Assembly (NCBI RefSeq): GCF_946222305.1
Contig: NZ_CAMIHZ010000010.1
Coordinates: forward strand, 5,468-69,467
Reading direction: 5' to 3'
Length of the DNA: 64,000 bases
Source of the DNA: an uncultured Corynebacterium sp.
Lineage (GTDB): Bacteria; Actinomycetota; Actinomycetes; Mycobacteriales; Mycobacteriaceae
Shown: in pieces, positions 15,197 to 23,179 of the stretch
Layout of the letters: each line of letters starts with the position of its first letter
Position numbering within the stretch: position 1 is the first letter of the stretch
The notes under the pieces: model-generated
What the model was told of the DNA's origin: nothing
Seen by the model: the letters and a program-made list of their open reading frames with translations, nothing else
Database searches by the model: none
Translations under genes and position numbers: made by a program

Positions 15197-16489
15197 TTAT
15201 GCCAGCAGCCCATCCGGATCCTCCGTCCGGATAGTGAAACCTTCCTCGCTCAGCAGCTCAATGCCGTTCTTCAGCATCTTGCGGCCCACAGCGTTCATAC
15301 CGTCCACTCGAGTGAGGTCAAACACCAGCTTTTTATGCTTGAGCTCATGCTCCATGAGCGTACGGTAGAGGCGCTCGCCACCGATGAAATCGATATCGCC
15401 CTGCAGGCGGATGATGCTCTCCCCGGTCTGTTCGTCTTCGGTGAGGCTGCGCACGCTGGCGCGGCCACGCGGCTCGGGCGCCATTAGGTGCAAGCCCATA
15501 TCCTTGCTCAACCGTTGGAATACCCGCACGCCGCGCACACTATTGCCCTGCTCGTCGAGCTTTGGGGAGAACGCGCTCAACCCTAGCTGCCCCGGCAGCG
15601 TACCCAGTACGCCACCAGCCACACCCGACTTCGCCGGGATTCCTACCCGCGCCATCCATCGCCCCGCCGCGTTATACATTCCCGCGGACGCCATCACGGA
15701 CTGCACCTGCCGCGCCACGGTTTGCCCCATCACACGCTTGCCCGTCAGCGGCTGCACACCACCAGAGGCCAATGTCGCGCCCATGACCGCTAGATCGCGG
15801 ACATTCACCAGGATCGAACACTGCTGCACATAGCTGTTGACCGCATCTTCCGCCTCGTCTTGAATGATGTGATAGCTGCGCAGCATGTGCGCCAGCGCCA
15901 AGTTGCGGTCGGACGTTTCCATCTCCGATTTCGCGGTCTTTTCATCTAGCGTCAGCTCACGCCCGGCCAGCTCGTTCAGGAAATCGTGGATCCTCGCCAC
16001 GCGATCTTCCACGGTGGATTCCGATCCATTAATCAACTGGTTCACGGTGATCGCGCCCGCGTTGATCATCGGGTTCACCGGCCGGTTGGTATCACCTTCG
16101 AGGCTTAGCTCGTTGAAAGCCTCGCCGGAGGGCTCCATGCCGACGACCTTCATCAGCTCTTCGATGCCATGCTCCTCCAGCGCCAAGGCATACACAAACG
16201 GCTTCGAGATGGACTGGATCGTAAACTCCACTTGGTCAGCTGCCACGTCGGCGTCGGTAAAAGATCCCCCGCACGCCGCCGAGTAAATACGGCCGTCCAA
16301 GGTACACAAGGCAGTGGCAAAAGGCTCGGGATCAGCATCGCGCAAGGCTTTGATGTACTGGGCGGTCTGCCCTTCGGAATTATCCGCGTTGTCTTCCAAA
16401 ATGCTGCGGAGGTAATCGCTGACCAGCCCTTCCTTCACCAGTTTGCGTTCCGGGGTGTTCAGTTGAACGCGGTCGAGCAGATCAGTCAT
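15197..16489 (-). CDS. glsA: Glutaminase with C-terminal STAS domain
   Basis: A 430-residue cytoplasmic enzyme that hydrolyses L-glutamine to glutamate and ammonia. The glutaminase domain occupies residues 15-310 and has a serine-dependent beta-lactamase-like fold. The catalytic Ser-x-x-Lys is in QSISKPFVYAL, and family blocks include NPMINAGAI and SGGVQPLTGKRVM. The C-terminal 100 residues form a STAS/anti-sigma-antagonist-like domain (GDIDFIGGERLY, VFDLTRVDGMN), a known arrangement in actinobacterial and some other bacterial glutaminases. The start at 16489 has AGGAAGG about 10 nt upstream. The gene ends 5 nt from the convergent radical-SAM gene and follows ogt on the same strand (57-nt gap). 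Confidence 0.92.
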   Translation of the reverse strand: MTDLLDRVQLNTPERKLVKEGLVSDYLRSILEDNADNSEGQTAQYIKALRDADPEPFATALCTLDGRIYSAACGGSFTDADVAADQVEFTIQSISKPFVYALALEEHGIEELMKVVGMEPSGEAFNELSLEGDTNRPVNPMINAGAITVNQLINGSESTVEDRVARIHDFLNELAGRELTLDEKTAKSEMETSDRNLALAHMLRSYHIIQDEAEDAVNSYVQQCSILVNVRDLAVMGATLASGGVQPLTGKRVMGQTVARQVQSVMASAGMYNAAGRWMARVGIPAKSGVAGGVLGTLPGQLGLSAFSPKLDEQGNSVRGVRVFQRLSKDMGLHLMAPEPRGRASVRSLTEDEQTGESIIRLQGDIDFIGGERLYRTLMEHELKHKKLVFDLTRVDGMNAVGRKMLKNGIELLSEEGFTIRTEDPDGLLA

Positions 16490-16517
16490 GAATGATTGGC
16501 CTTCCTATGTATCTTGA

Positions 16518-16547
16518 TGTGCCGGTGTATCGGTGTGCCGGTGTATC
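16518..16547. repeat. 14-bp direct repeat pair between ogt and glsA
   Basis: TGTGCCGGTGTATC occurs at 16518-16531 and again at 16534-16547. The second copy ends at the first base of the ogt stop codon (16547-16549). Confidence 0.8.
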
Positions 16548-17083
16548 TAATCGCGGCTCGCCCCGGCGAGTTCAATTCCTTCCAAGGCAAGCAGCGCACG
16601 CTTTCTTTCCAACCCGCCAGCGTAACCAGTGATCTTTCTACCTGCACCCACAACTCGATGGCACCCCACAACAATGGAGATCGGGTTACGCCCCACCGCT
16701 TGCCCCACGGGCCGCGCTGCCTGCGGCTTTCCCAACGCGCAGGCGATCTCCCCATACGTTGTGAGCTCCCCGAACTCCACCTGCGCCACCTGCCGCCACA
16801 CGGCTTTGTGTAGCTCGGTTCCCTGCAGCAGGTCCGGCTCCTCCAGCACCGCCGTGGGCACGGTGAAGCGTTGCCTCTGGCCGTCGAAGTACTCACGCAG
16901 TTCTTTATCTACCGACGCCAACACGCCCGTCACCTCATCCAGCACCACGCGCCGGCCATCCGCGGGAACGTTCGTTGGGGTGACATGCTCTGGGTACCAC
17001 AGCCCCGTGAGGAGATTGCCTATTGCCGTGGCGATCATGGTACCCAGCGGAGTGTTCACCTCCGCAATGCTTATATTTTTCAT
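16547..17083 (-). CDS. ogt: Methylated-DNA--protein-cysteine S-methyltransferase
   Basis: A 178-residue suicide DNA-repair protein that transfers alkyl groups from O6-alkylguanine to its own Cys141. The C-terminal domain carries the recognition helix (YGEIACALGKPQAARPVGQAVGRN) and the active-site block VVGCHRVVG. The usual Pro before the reactive Cys is replaced by Gly. Downstream GYAGGLERKRALL matches the family. The N-terminal domain (1-80) is of Ogt type. Minus-strand start ATG 17083 lies only 22 nt from the divergent ABC substrate-binding gene, so both promoters overlap. Assignment to Ogt rather than Ada rests on the lack of an Ada N-terminal domain. Confidence 0.9.
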   Translation of the reverse strand: MKNISIAEVNTPLGTMIATAIGNLLTGLWYPEHVTPTNVPADGRRVVLDEVTGVLASVDKELREYFDGQRQRFTVPTAVLEEPDLLQGTELHKAVWRQVAQVEFGELTTYGEIACALGKPQAARPVGQAVGRNPISIVVGCHRVVGAGRKITGYAGGLERKRALLALEGIELAGASRD

Positions 17084-17092
17084 TTATTCGTA

Positions 17093-17106
17093 TAGACTTC
17101 CGGGTA
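17093..17106 (+). promoter_or_regulatory. Candidate leaderless -10 box of the ABC substrate-binding gene
   Basis: TAGACT (17093-17098) lies exactly 7 nt before ATG 17106, which supports this start and a leaderless mRNA. It is in the 22-nt divergent gap with ogt. Confidence 0.45.
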
Positions 17107-18056
17107 TGTCAAAATCGAAGCTCCGCGTTACGGCACAGGCGTTTACCGCGCTGATGCTAGCAACCACACTCGGGGCGTGCGTCACTAATGAGGAAACGGG
17201 TCACCCTGATGGCTGGAAACAGATTCAGCCGCAAAAAGACCCAGCTCTCGCCAAGCTCGTACCCAAGGATATCGCCAAGCGCGGTACCGTCACGGCAGCA
17301 ACCAACACCCCTTACGCGCCGAATGAGTTCAAAGATTCCGATGGCAACATCATCGGCGTAGAAATGGACATGGTGAAAGCCGCCGGGGCCGTCCTCGGCC
17401 TCGACGTGCGCCCCCGCCAAATGGACTTCTCCCTCATCCTGCCCGCGATTTCCGCCGGGTCCATCGAGATGGGCGCATCCGCCCTTACCGATACCGAGGA
17501 GCGCCAGAAGAATTACGACTTCGTGGATTTCCTCAACGCTGGTGTGGCTTGGGCTACGCAACCTGGGAATGAAGGCAAGCTCGACCCGAACAACGCCTGC
17601 GGCAAAACCATAGCCGTGCAGAAGGGCACCTACTCCGATACCGACGAGGTGCAGGGAAAGTCTGAGGACTGCGAGGCCAAGGGGAAGCCAAAGATCACCA
17701 AACTGGTCTACGCCACCGCAGACGCTGCCGCGACCGCCACGATCCTGGGGCGAGCCGATGCTTATAGCTCAGACTCTCCCGTGATCAGCTACGCGATCAA
17801 GCGTTCCGATGGCAGGCTCAGCCAGATCGGTGAAGCCTTCGATACAGCCCCGTTCGGTTGGGCCTTCAAGAAAGATTCCCCGCTGGCCCCGGCCATGGCT
17901 GCGGCGCTCCAGAAGCTCAAGGAAGACGGCACATACGAACGCATCCTCGAGCCGTGGGGATTGCAGGATGCCGGCATGAAGAACGTCACAGTGAACTTGA
18001 AACCATTTGAATCGCGGCGCGCGCGGCGTCGGAATGAAAAGGAAAAGACCGCATGA
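17106..18056 (+). CDS. Polar amino-acid ABC transporter, substrate-binding lipoprotein
   Basis: A 316-residue periplasmic-type binding protein (SBP_bac_3 family) anchored as a lipoprotein. It has a basic N-terminus, a hydrophobic core, and lipobox TLGAC (Cys at about residue 25). The binding domain shows GTVTAATNTPYAPNEFKDSDG and DVRPRQMDFSLILPAISAG, typical of glutamate/glutamine/polar amino-acid receptors. The C-terminal tail (ESRRARRRNEKEKTA) is unusual and coincides with a copy of the dispersed mini-repeat. It overlaps the permease gene by ATGA (18053-18056), so the three genes form an importer operon. The substrate cannot be set from sequence; glutamate, glutamine or a related amino acid is likely. 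Confidence 0.9.
   Translation: MSKSKLRVTAQAFTALMLATTLGACVTNEETGHPDGWKQIQPQKDPALAKLVPKDIAKRGTVTAATNTPYAPNEFKDSDGNIIGVEMDMVKAAGAVLGLDVRPRQMDFSLILPAISAGSIEMGASALTDTEERQKNYDFVDFLNAGVAWATQPGNEGKLDPNNACGKTIAVQKGTYSDTDEVQGKSEDCEAKGKPKITKLVYATADAAATATILGRADAYSSDSPVISYAIKRSDGRLSQIGEAFDTAPFGWAFKKDSPLAPAMAAALQKLKEDGTYERILEPWGLQDAGMKNVTVNLKPFESRRARRRNEKEKTA
18025..18047 (+). repeat. Copy of dispersed A-rich mini-repeat at substrate-binding gene 3' end
   Basis: GGCGTCGGAATGAAAAGG followed by AAAAG, encoding the basic non-conserved C-terminal tail of the ABC binding protein. Confidence 0.4.
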
Positions 18057-18982
18057 AGCTAGGTAATTCTGAGAAAGAACAGCCTTCAGAAATCCAGGCC
18101 GTGCCACTAAAGCACCCCTGGCGTTGGGTGACCGCCGTGATTCTGCTGGCACTGCTGGTGTGGTTCGTCATTGGCGCGGCGACGAACGAGGCCTACCACT
18201 GGGATACGTATTTCCAGTATGTGCTGGATACGCGCGTGGCGATCGCGGCGCTGCGGACGATTGCACTGACCGTGTTCTCCATGGCGATTGGAGTGATCCT
18301 GGGTGCGATTGTGGCTGTGTTGCGCATGTCGCCGAACCCGGTGCTGCAATCCGTGGCGTGGCTGTACCTGTGGATTTTCCGCGGTACGCCGATTTATGTG
18401 CAGTTGGTTTTCTGGGGCCTGCTCGGGTCGATTTACCAGTCGGTGAATGTAGGTTTCGCCGAGATCGATCTGCAGGCGTTCCTGTCCAACATGTTCCTGC
18501 TGGCCGTAGTGGGTCTGGCGCTGAATGAGGCCGCGTACATGGCCGAGATCGTGCGCGCCGGTATTCAAGCGGTTCCCGAGGGCCAGTCCGAGGCTTCGAA
18601 GGCGCTGGGCATGACGTGGTGGCAGAACATGCGCCGCACTGTGTTGCCGCAGGCCATGCGCATTATCATCCCGCCGACGGGCAACGAGTTCATCAGCTTG
18701 CTGAAGACGACGTCTCTGGTGATCGCGATTCCCTATGCGGGCGAGCTGTACGGTCGCACCACGGACATCTCGAACAACCTGTTCCTGCCCGTGCCGCTGC
18801 TGCTGGTCGCCGCTACGTGGTACCTGGTGATTACGAGCTTGCTGATGGTCGCGCAGCACTACCTTGAGCGGTATTTCTCTCGCGGTTCTTCGCGCCAGCT
18901 CAGCGGCCGTCAGTTGGCTGCTTTGGCCGACGCCGAGGGTGTGCCACCGCGGAATGTGACGGTCGACAATGCCGGTAAATAA
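18053..18982 (+). CDS. Polar amino-acid ABC transporter, permease
   Basis: A 309-residue inner-membrane permease of the HisM/GlnP family. One hydrophobic segment lies near residues 25-45, followed by the canonical five-helix core. The EAA loop (EIVRAGIQAVPEGQSEASKALG) contacts the ATPase. The N-terminal typical motif TIALTVFSMAIGVILGAIVA and the phrase FFRGTPIYVQL-like (IFRGTPIYVQLVFW) are clear. It is translationally coupled to the binding protein by an ATGA overlap, and the ATPase gene follows. As a single permease gene it probably works as a homodimer. Confidence 0.93.
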   Translation: MKLGNSEKEQPSEIQAVPLKHPWRWVTAVILLALLVWFVIGAATNEAYHWDTYFQYVLDTRVAIAALRTIALTVFSMAIGVILGAIVAVLRMSPNPVLQSVAWLYLWIFRGTPIYVQLVFWGLLGSIYQSVNVGFAEIDLQAFLSNMFLLAVVGLALNEAAYMAEIVRAGIQAVPEGQSEASKALGMTWWQNMRRTVLPQAMRIIIPPTGNEFISLLKTTSLVIAIPYAGELYGRTTDISNNLFLPVPLLLVAATWYLVITSLLMVAQHYLERYFSRGSSRQLSGRQLAALADAEGVPPRNVTVDNAGK

Positions 18983-19031
18983 GAACTCCGGTAGCGATGC
19001 CAAGAACGTTGAGGGAACGAGGTTAGGGCTA

Positions 19032-19814
19032 ATGAGTGAGGGAACAGCGCAAGCGGCGCCAATGATCAACATCCGCAACCTGTGCAAGAAGTATGGCCGC
19101 ATCGAGGTCCTCAAAGGCATTGACCTGCAGGTACCTCAGGGAACAGTGACGTGCCTGATTGGCCCGAGTGGCTCTGGAAAGTCCACCCTGTTGCGGTGCG
19201 TGAACCACCTGGAAAAGCCAACGGCTGGGCGCATCGAGGTGGATGGAGAGCTGATCGGCTACCGCGAGAAGGGCGGCACCCTGTACGAGATTTCCGAGAA
19301 GGACGCCGCCAAGCAACGCGTGGATATCGGCATGGTCTTCCAGCACTTCAACCTGTTCACGCACCGGACGGTGCTGGAGAACATCATCGAAGCCCCTATG
19401 CAGGTGCGCGGTGAGTCGCGGAACTCCGCCGAGGATTACGCGCGCCGGTTACTGGAGCGCGTGGGCCTAGCACACAAGGCCGATGCGTATCCCGTCCAGC
19501 TTTCCGGCGGTCAGCAGCAGCGCGTGGCGATTGCCCGCGCACTGGCGATGCGCCCGAAGCTGATGCTCTTCGACGAGCCCACGAGTGCCCTCGACCCGGA
19601 GCTCGTCGGCGAAGTACTGGGCGTGATGCGGGATCTTGCCGACGAAGGCATGACCATGCTGGTCGTAACCCACGAGATGGGGTTCGCCCGCGAAGTCGCC
19701 GACACGGTCGCCTTCATGGACGGCGGCGTGATCCAAGAGATCGGCCCCGCCGCAGAGGTCATCAACAACCCCCAGCACAAGCGCACGCAGGAGTTCCTCT
19801 CGAGCATTCTGTAG
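19032..19814 (+). CDS. Polar amino-acid ABC transporter, ATP-binding protein
   Basis: A 260-residue ATPase: Walker A GPSGSGKST, Q-loop MVFQHFNLF, signature LSGGQQQR, Walker B LMLFDEP followed by TSALDPE, and H-loop VVTHEM. It energises uptake by the preceding permease and binding protein. ATG 19032 is preferred because a purine-rich GAGG/AGGG region precedes it and the domain starts 14 residues later. An in-frame ATG at 18969 (adding 21 residues and overlapping the permease by 14 nt) has no ribosome binding site but cannot be excluded. A hairpin follows the stop codon. Confidence 0.92.
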   Translation: MSEGTAQAAPMINIRNLCKKYGRIEVLKGIDLQVPQGTVTCLIGPSGSGKSTLLRCVNHLEKPTAGRIEVDGELIGYREKGGTLYEISEKDAAKQRVDIGMVFQHFNLFTHRTVLENIIEAPMQVRGESRNSAEDYARRLLERVGLAHKADAYPVQLSGGQQQRVAIARALAMRPKLMLFDEPTSALDPELVGEVLGVMRDLADEGMTMLVVTHEMGFAREVADTVAFMDGGVIQEIGPAAEVINNPQHKRTQEFLSSIL

Positions 19815-19838
19815 GGCTGGGGCTGGCTCTTCTTCCCC

Positions 19839-19866
19839 CCCCGCGCAACTGCGATGTTGGGCGGGG
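19839..19866 (+). terminator. Candidate hairpin after the ABC operon
   Basis: Arms CCCCGCGCAAC (19839-19849) and GTTGGGCGGGG (19856-19866) pair with one mismatch around a 6-nt loop, 24 nt after the ATPase stop. No T-run follows, so it may be a non-canonical terminator. Confidence 0.4.
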
Positions 19867-19869
19867 CGT

Positions 19870-19896
19870 GGTGGCGTCAGAAAAAGAAGAAAAAAG
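19870..19896 (+). repeat. Copy of dispersed A-rich mini-repeat in intergenic gap
   Basis: GGTGGCGTCAGAAAAAG with an A-rich tail, between the ABC operon hairpin and the HNH-gene promoter. Confidence 0.4.
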
Positions 19897-19909
19897 TTTT
19901 GCAGAGCTA

Positions 19910-19939
19910 TTGACTAATGTCGAATGGGTGTTCTAAACT
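19910..19939 (+). promoter_or_regulatory. Candidate SigA-type promoter of the HNH gene
   Basis: TTGACT (19910-19915) and TAAACT (19934-19939) are separated by 18 nt, about 40 nt before the start codon. A GGGG ribosome binding site lies 7 nt before ATG 19980. Confidence 0.5.
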
Positions 19940-19979
19940 GAAGGCACACTAAGCGGGTTGGGAAACAAAGGGGATTCAG

Positions 19980-21332
19980 ATGTTGTTCGAGGAACAGCAC
20001 CCGGAAAATCAGAATGAGCAGCAAGAACACCTAGTCAAAGACCAGAACTACACAAACAAAAAGCGCCGCACCAAGGGGAAGTGCGCGAATCCATCGTGGC
20101 GCGTGCTTGATGGCGATGATGAGCTAAGTCAAACATTTGTTCAAATCAATCGATTACATCTGTTGGCAGCACGGATGGCGTGCCCGGAGGAGGACGATTA
20201 CATCCCCGATCACACCACGCGTGTTTACGCGCGGGCGGGGATCACGAATTACCGGGCGGATCAGCTCGCCGTCATTGGTTTGACTTTGCGCAACTTCCCA
20301 AAGGTCGCGGCAATGTTCGAGGAAGGTGCCTTTTGCCTTCAACTCATGCACCGCATCTGCGAACACTTGGAGCCCGTCACGGAGAAACGTCGATCTATTA
20401 TCGACGCCGCAACGGTCGAACTGCTGCAGCCTTCCGTAAGCAACCAAGCGATGCGCACACTCGGGTGGATCGACGAGAAAATGGCAGCACTCATCGACGA
20501 ATACGAGCCCATGTCGCGTCTGATTCCCGAAGACGATGAAGACGAAGATGCTCCCGATCCAGCAGACGATTACGAACAGGGTGTCTACGACTTCCACGTC
20601 GACGACCGCAGCAGTACCAGCACCACTTTCACGTTTAGCGTGGAGAAGATGGAGGGCGTGGAGATCCTCCGCGCGATCCGCAGCGCGGCCAAGGTGCACG
20701 ACATCACCCAGGCAGCGGCGCTCGTCGAACTCATCCGTGGCAACATCACCGCGGAGGTCGTGCTGCACTTATATCAGAACACGGGTGGCATGCCACTTGA
20801 CCATGTCTTCGGCGAGGGGCACTGGCTGACCACCGCTGCCAGCAAGCACTGGCTCACCCGAGTTACACATCTCGCGGGGGCCGGGGCGGCGTCGAACGAA
20901 AGCTACCACCCCACCGCAACTGTGAAAGCCAACGTGATTGGCCGAGATGCGCACTGCCGCTTCCCCGGGTGCGAGGTGCCGGCACATAAGTGCCAGATCG
21001 ACCACGTGAAAAGGTACGACCATGAAGATCCAAGCAGCGGAGGACCGACGGATGTGGCGAATCTTCACCTCTTATGTGGCAAGCACCACCGCTTGAAGAC
21101 CGCAGGTAGTTGGGATGTGACCATCCGCGACGATGCGACAGAGGTGTGGACCAGCCACGGCGACGGACACGTGGTAATGACGACCCCCGATGGGCCGCTG
21201 GGCAGACCAACCTTCAAACACCGCGCCGTGGAGCGGACGCGGGTTGTCAACCAGTACAACGAGAAGCGACTCAGAAACAGGGAGGCAAGGCTACGTGCAT
21301 ACAGAGAGGACGCGGGGCCAGCGCCGTTCTAA
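19980..21332 (+). CDS. DUF222 / HNH endonuclease family protein
   Basis: A 450-residue protein of the actinobacterial 13E12-like family. The central part (about 50-300) is a DUF222-type helical region interrupted by an acidic stretch (EDDEDEDAPDPADD). The C-terminus (about 315-375) is an HNH nuclease module: C-x4-C (CRFPGCEVPAHKCQ), IDHVKRYD, NLHLLCGKHHRLK. Such proteins are present in many copies in corynebacterial and mycobacterial genomes and are suspected of being mobile or selfish. The substrate is unknown. All metal-binding Cys/His residues are intact. It converges with the 130-residue gene, with abutting stop codons. Confidence 0.88.
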   Translation: MLFEEQHPENQNEQQEHLVKDQNYTNKKRRTKGKCANPSWRVLDGDDELSQTFVQINRLHLLAARMACPEEDDYIPDHTTRVYARAGITNYRADQLAVIGLTLRNFPKVAAMFEEGAFCLQLMHRICEHLEPVTEKRRSIIDAATVELLQPSVSNQAMRTLGWIDEKMAALIDEYEPMSRLIPEDDEDEDAPDPADDYEQGVYDFHVDDRSSTSTTFTFSVEKMEGVEILRAIRSAAKVHDITQAAALVELIRGNITAEVVLHLYQNTGGMPLDHVFGEGHWLTTAASKHWLTRVTHLAGAGAASNESYHPTATVKANVIGRDAHCRFPGCEVPAHKCQIDHVKRYDHEDPSSGGPTDVANLHLLCGKHHRLKTAGSWDVTIRDDATEVWTSHGDGHVVMTTPDGPLGRPTFKHRAVERTRVVNQYNEKRLRNREARLRAYREDAGPAPF

Positions 21333-21725
21333 CTACGTCCTCACTTCGACGTGCCATGGCACGCGGGGGCGGCCGGCGTCGTCCTGGACCTGGCGCAGCA
21401 GCGGCTCAGCCGGTGGTTTTTCATCACGCACAGTGAGCAGTTCGGCGAAATGCATGGTCAGGTGAGACAGGGAGCCCAAGTCATTGCGCTTGACGGCCAC
21501 GCGAATGGTCGCAAGCTCAGCGGGCCCTCCAAAGTCCTCGTCCCACATGCGAGCGAGTTCGCGGTCGATGGGATTGGACAATGTGTCGGAGTGAGAGGCC
21601 ACATCCGCCACAAAAACCTCCGCGAGCACCGCGCCCTCAGTGGCGTTGACCAGGGCGTGAAAATCCTGCAGGATTGCCTCGCGCTGCTCGGCAGGAGACA
21701 TGATCCGAAAATCGATGGTAGGCAT
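21333..21725 (-). CDS. Hypothetical cytoplasmic protein
   Basis: A 130-residue protein that I do not recognise. It is soluble and acidic with a helical look (SPAEQREAILQDFHALVNAT), followed by a possible strand (GAVLAEVFVADVAS) and a C-terminal part rich in charged residues ending WHVEVRT. There are no signal or membrane segments. Its stop abuts the stop of the HNH gene. It is divergent from the DUF4921 gene across a very short gap, so the two may share control. The absence of an obvious ribosome binding site (GAGGG is too close to the ATG) leaves the start uncertain. Confidence 0.6.
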   Translation of the reverse strand: MPTIDFRIMSPAEQREAILQDFHALVNATEGAVLAEVFVADVASHSDTLSNPIDRELARMWDEDFGGPAELATIRVAVKRNDLGSLSHLTMHFAELLTVRDEKPPAEPLLRQVQDDAGRPRVPWHVEVRT

Positions 21726-21748
21726 GCCCTCATTTCTACATGGTTCGC

Positions 21749-21761
21749 TACTATCGAATTG
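21749..21761 (+). promoter_or_regulatory. Candidate leaderless -10 box of the DUF4921 gene
   Basis: TACTAT (21749-21754) lies 6 nt before GTG 21761, and there is no Shine-Dalgarno sequence. This argues for the GTG over the ATG at 21740. Confidence 0.35.
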
Positions 21762-23119
21762 TGATTGGTTCGCATTCTCCCCGCCCCGCGCCCGTGCCGC
21801 CGCTAACCACCCTGCCCGACGGCACCATCAAGCAGGTCAATCCCTTCTCCGGAACTGAGGTCTGGACCGTACCCGGGCGCGCCAACCGCCCCATCGCAAA
21901 GCACCGCCCGGAAGCGCAAGACATCGCCGACCGCGATGCCTCCACCGCCTTCGGTCTCAAACGGAAACTGGAAACCCCGCCGGAAAAATCGCGCCTCATC
22001 ATCGACGAAGACGGCGAAGCCCGTATCCTCCGTGGCCTCAAACCCAGCGAGCTGGAAACAACCACCCCCCTGTTCCGCCGCGTAGCCAACCTGTTCGAAA
22101 TCCTCACCTACGACTACTGGAACCTGAACTACGGCTACCGCTCCAACCCAGCGGCCGCCATGCACATGGCCGAGTACCTCTCGGAAGAGGCGGGCCAGGA
22201 CCACGTCGAACAAATCCTGCGCACGAAATGGGCCGCCGCGGGGCGTCCCCAAGAAGCCATCGACGCCCTGTTCTCCCCCGCCACCCGCATGCAAACGCTC
22301 AACGAACAAGGCATCGGCCTGTTCGCAGGCGGTCACGACGTGATCATCGCCCGCGACCACTTCACGCCGGGCGCGAAGAAGACCGACGAACTCGCCAGCT
22401 CCGGCAGCCTCCACTGGAAAACGCACCGGCACTTCATGGCATTCACCGTCGACGGCATGGATCAGCTGTACCGGGCCAACCGCTACGTACGCTACGTCGC
22501 CGCCTTCCAGAACTGGCTCGCCCCAGCCGGCGCCAGCTTCGACCACCTGCACAAGCAACTCGTCGCCATCGACGAGCACGGCCTGCAAAACGAAACCGAA
22601 ATCGCCCAGGTCCGCAGCAACCCGAACATGTACAACGAATGGGCTGTGGACTACGCCGCACGCCACAACCTCATCATCGCCGAAAACGAGCACGCCATCG
22701 CGTTTGCCGGCTTCGGTCACCGCTGGCCGACGTTGGAGGTCTTCTCCAAGTCCGGCACCACTGAGCCTTGGTTGATGTCCGACGCCGAAAGGGATGCCGT
22801 CTCCGATCTTGTGCACGCGTGCCACGTCGCTGCCGGACCACACATCGCCTGCAACGAAGAATGGCTACACCGCCCACTGGACGTCGATGTTCCGATGCCG
22901 TGGCGCATCGTGATCAAGTGGCGCGTGTCGACGATGGCGGGCTTTGAAGGCGGCACGAAAATCTTCATCAACACCATCACTCCGGGCCAGCTGAAAGACC
23001 GCGTTCTCACGGCGCTGCACAAGGCGCAGGGGGAAGGGCAGCTCGCCCCGGGAATCTCCCTCGGCGAAGACTGCACGATGCGCCCGAACTCGCTGAAGTA
23101 CAACCCAGCGATTAGGTAG
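21761..23119 (+). CDS. DUF4921 family protein, HIT/GalT-like fold
   Basis: A 452-residue soluble protein. The family (DUF4921) resembles galactose-1-phosphate uridylyltransferases. The nucleotidyl-transfer type motif H-x-H-x-Q is visible in SFDHLHKQLV near residue 265, and surrounding blocks (FEILTYDYWNLNYGYRSNP, GHDVIIARDHF, AFAGFGHRWPTLEVFSK) follow the GalT pattern. The substrate is unknown. The start is ambiguous: GTG 21761 has a well-placed -10 and begins MIGSHSPRPAPVPPL; ATG 21740 would add seven residues. The next gene (amidohydrolase) is on the same strand 60 nt downstream, separated by a 13-bp tandem repeat. Confidence 0.8.
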   Translation: MIGSHSPRPAPVPPLTTLPDGTIKQVNPFSGTEVWTVPGRANRPIAKHRPEAQDIADRDASTAFGLKRKLETPPEKSRLIIDEDGEARILRGLKPSELETTTPLFRRVANLFEILTYDYWNLNYGYRSNPAAAMHMAEYLSEEAGQDHVEQILRTKWAAAGRPQEAIDALFSPATRMQTLNEQGIGLFAGGHDVIIARDHFTPGAKKTDELASSGSLHWKTHRHFMAFTVDGMDQLYRANRYVRYVAAFQNWLAPAGASFDHLHKQLVAIDEHGLQNETEIAQVRSNPNMYNEWAVDYAARHNLIIAENEHAIAFAGFGHRWPTLEVFSKSGTTEPWLMSDAERDAVSDLVHACHVAAGPHIACNEEWLHRPLDVDVPMPWRIVIKWRVSTMAGFEGGTKIFINTITPGQLKDRVLTALHKAQGEGQLAPGISLGEDCTMRPNSLKYNPAIR

Positions 23120-23125
23120 CCCCAG

Positions 23126-23164
23126 CGAACCAACACAACGAACCAGCACAACGAACCAACACAG
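23126..23164. repeat. Three 13-bp tandem repeats before the amidohydrolase gene
   Basis: Units CGAACCAACACAA (23126-23138), CGAACCAGCACAA (23139-23151) and CGAACCAACACAG (23152-23164), with a partial fourth (CGAACAGG) running into the ribosome binding site GGAGGA of the amidohydrolase. Confidence 0.85.
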
Positions 23165-23179
23165 CGAACAGGAGGACCC

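Noticed and set aside
16629..17105. N-terminal extension of the ABC binding-protein frame
   Set aside because: It runs antisense to ogt. The lipoprotein signal starts at ATG 17106, which has a well-placed -10.
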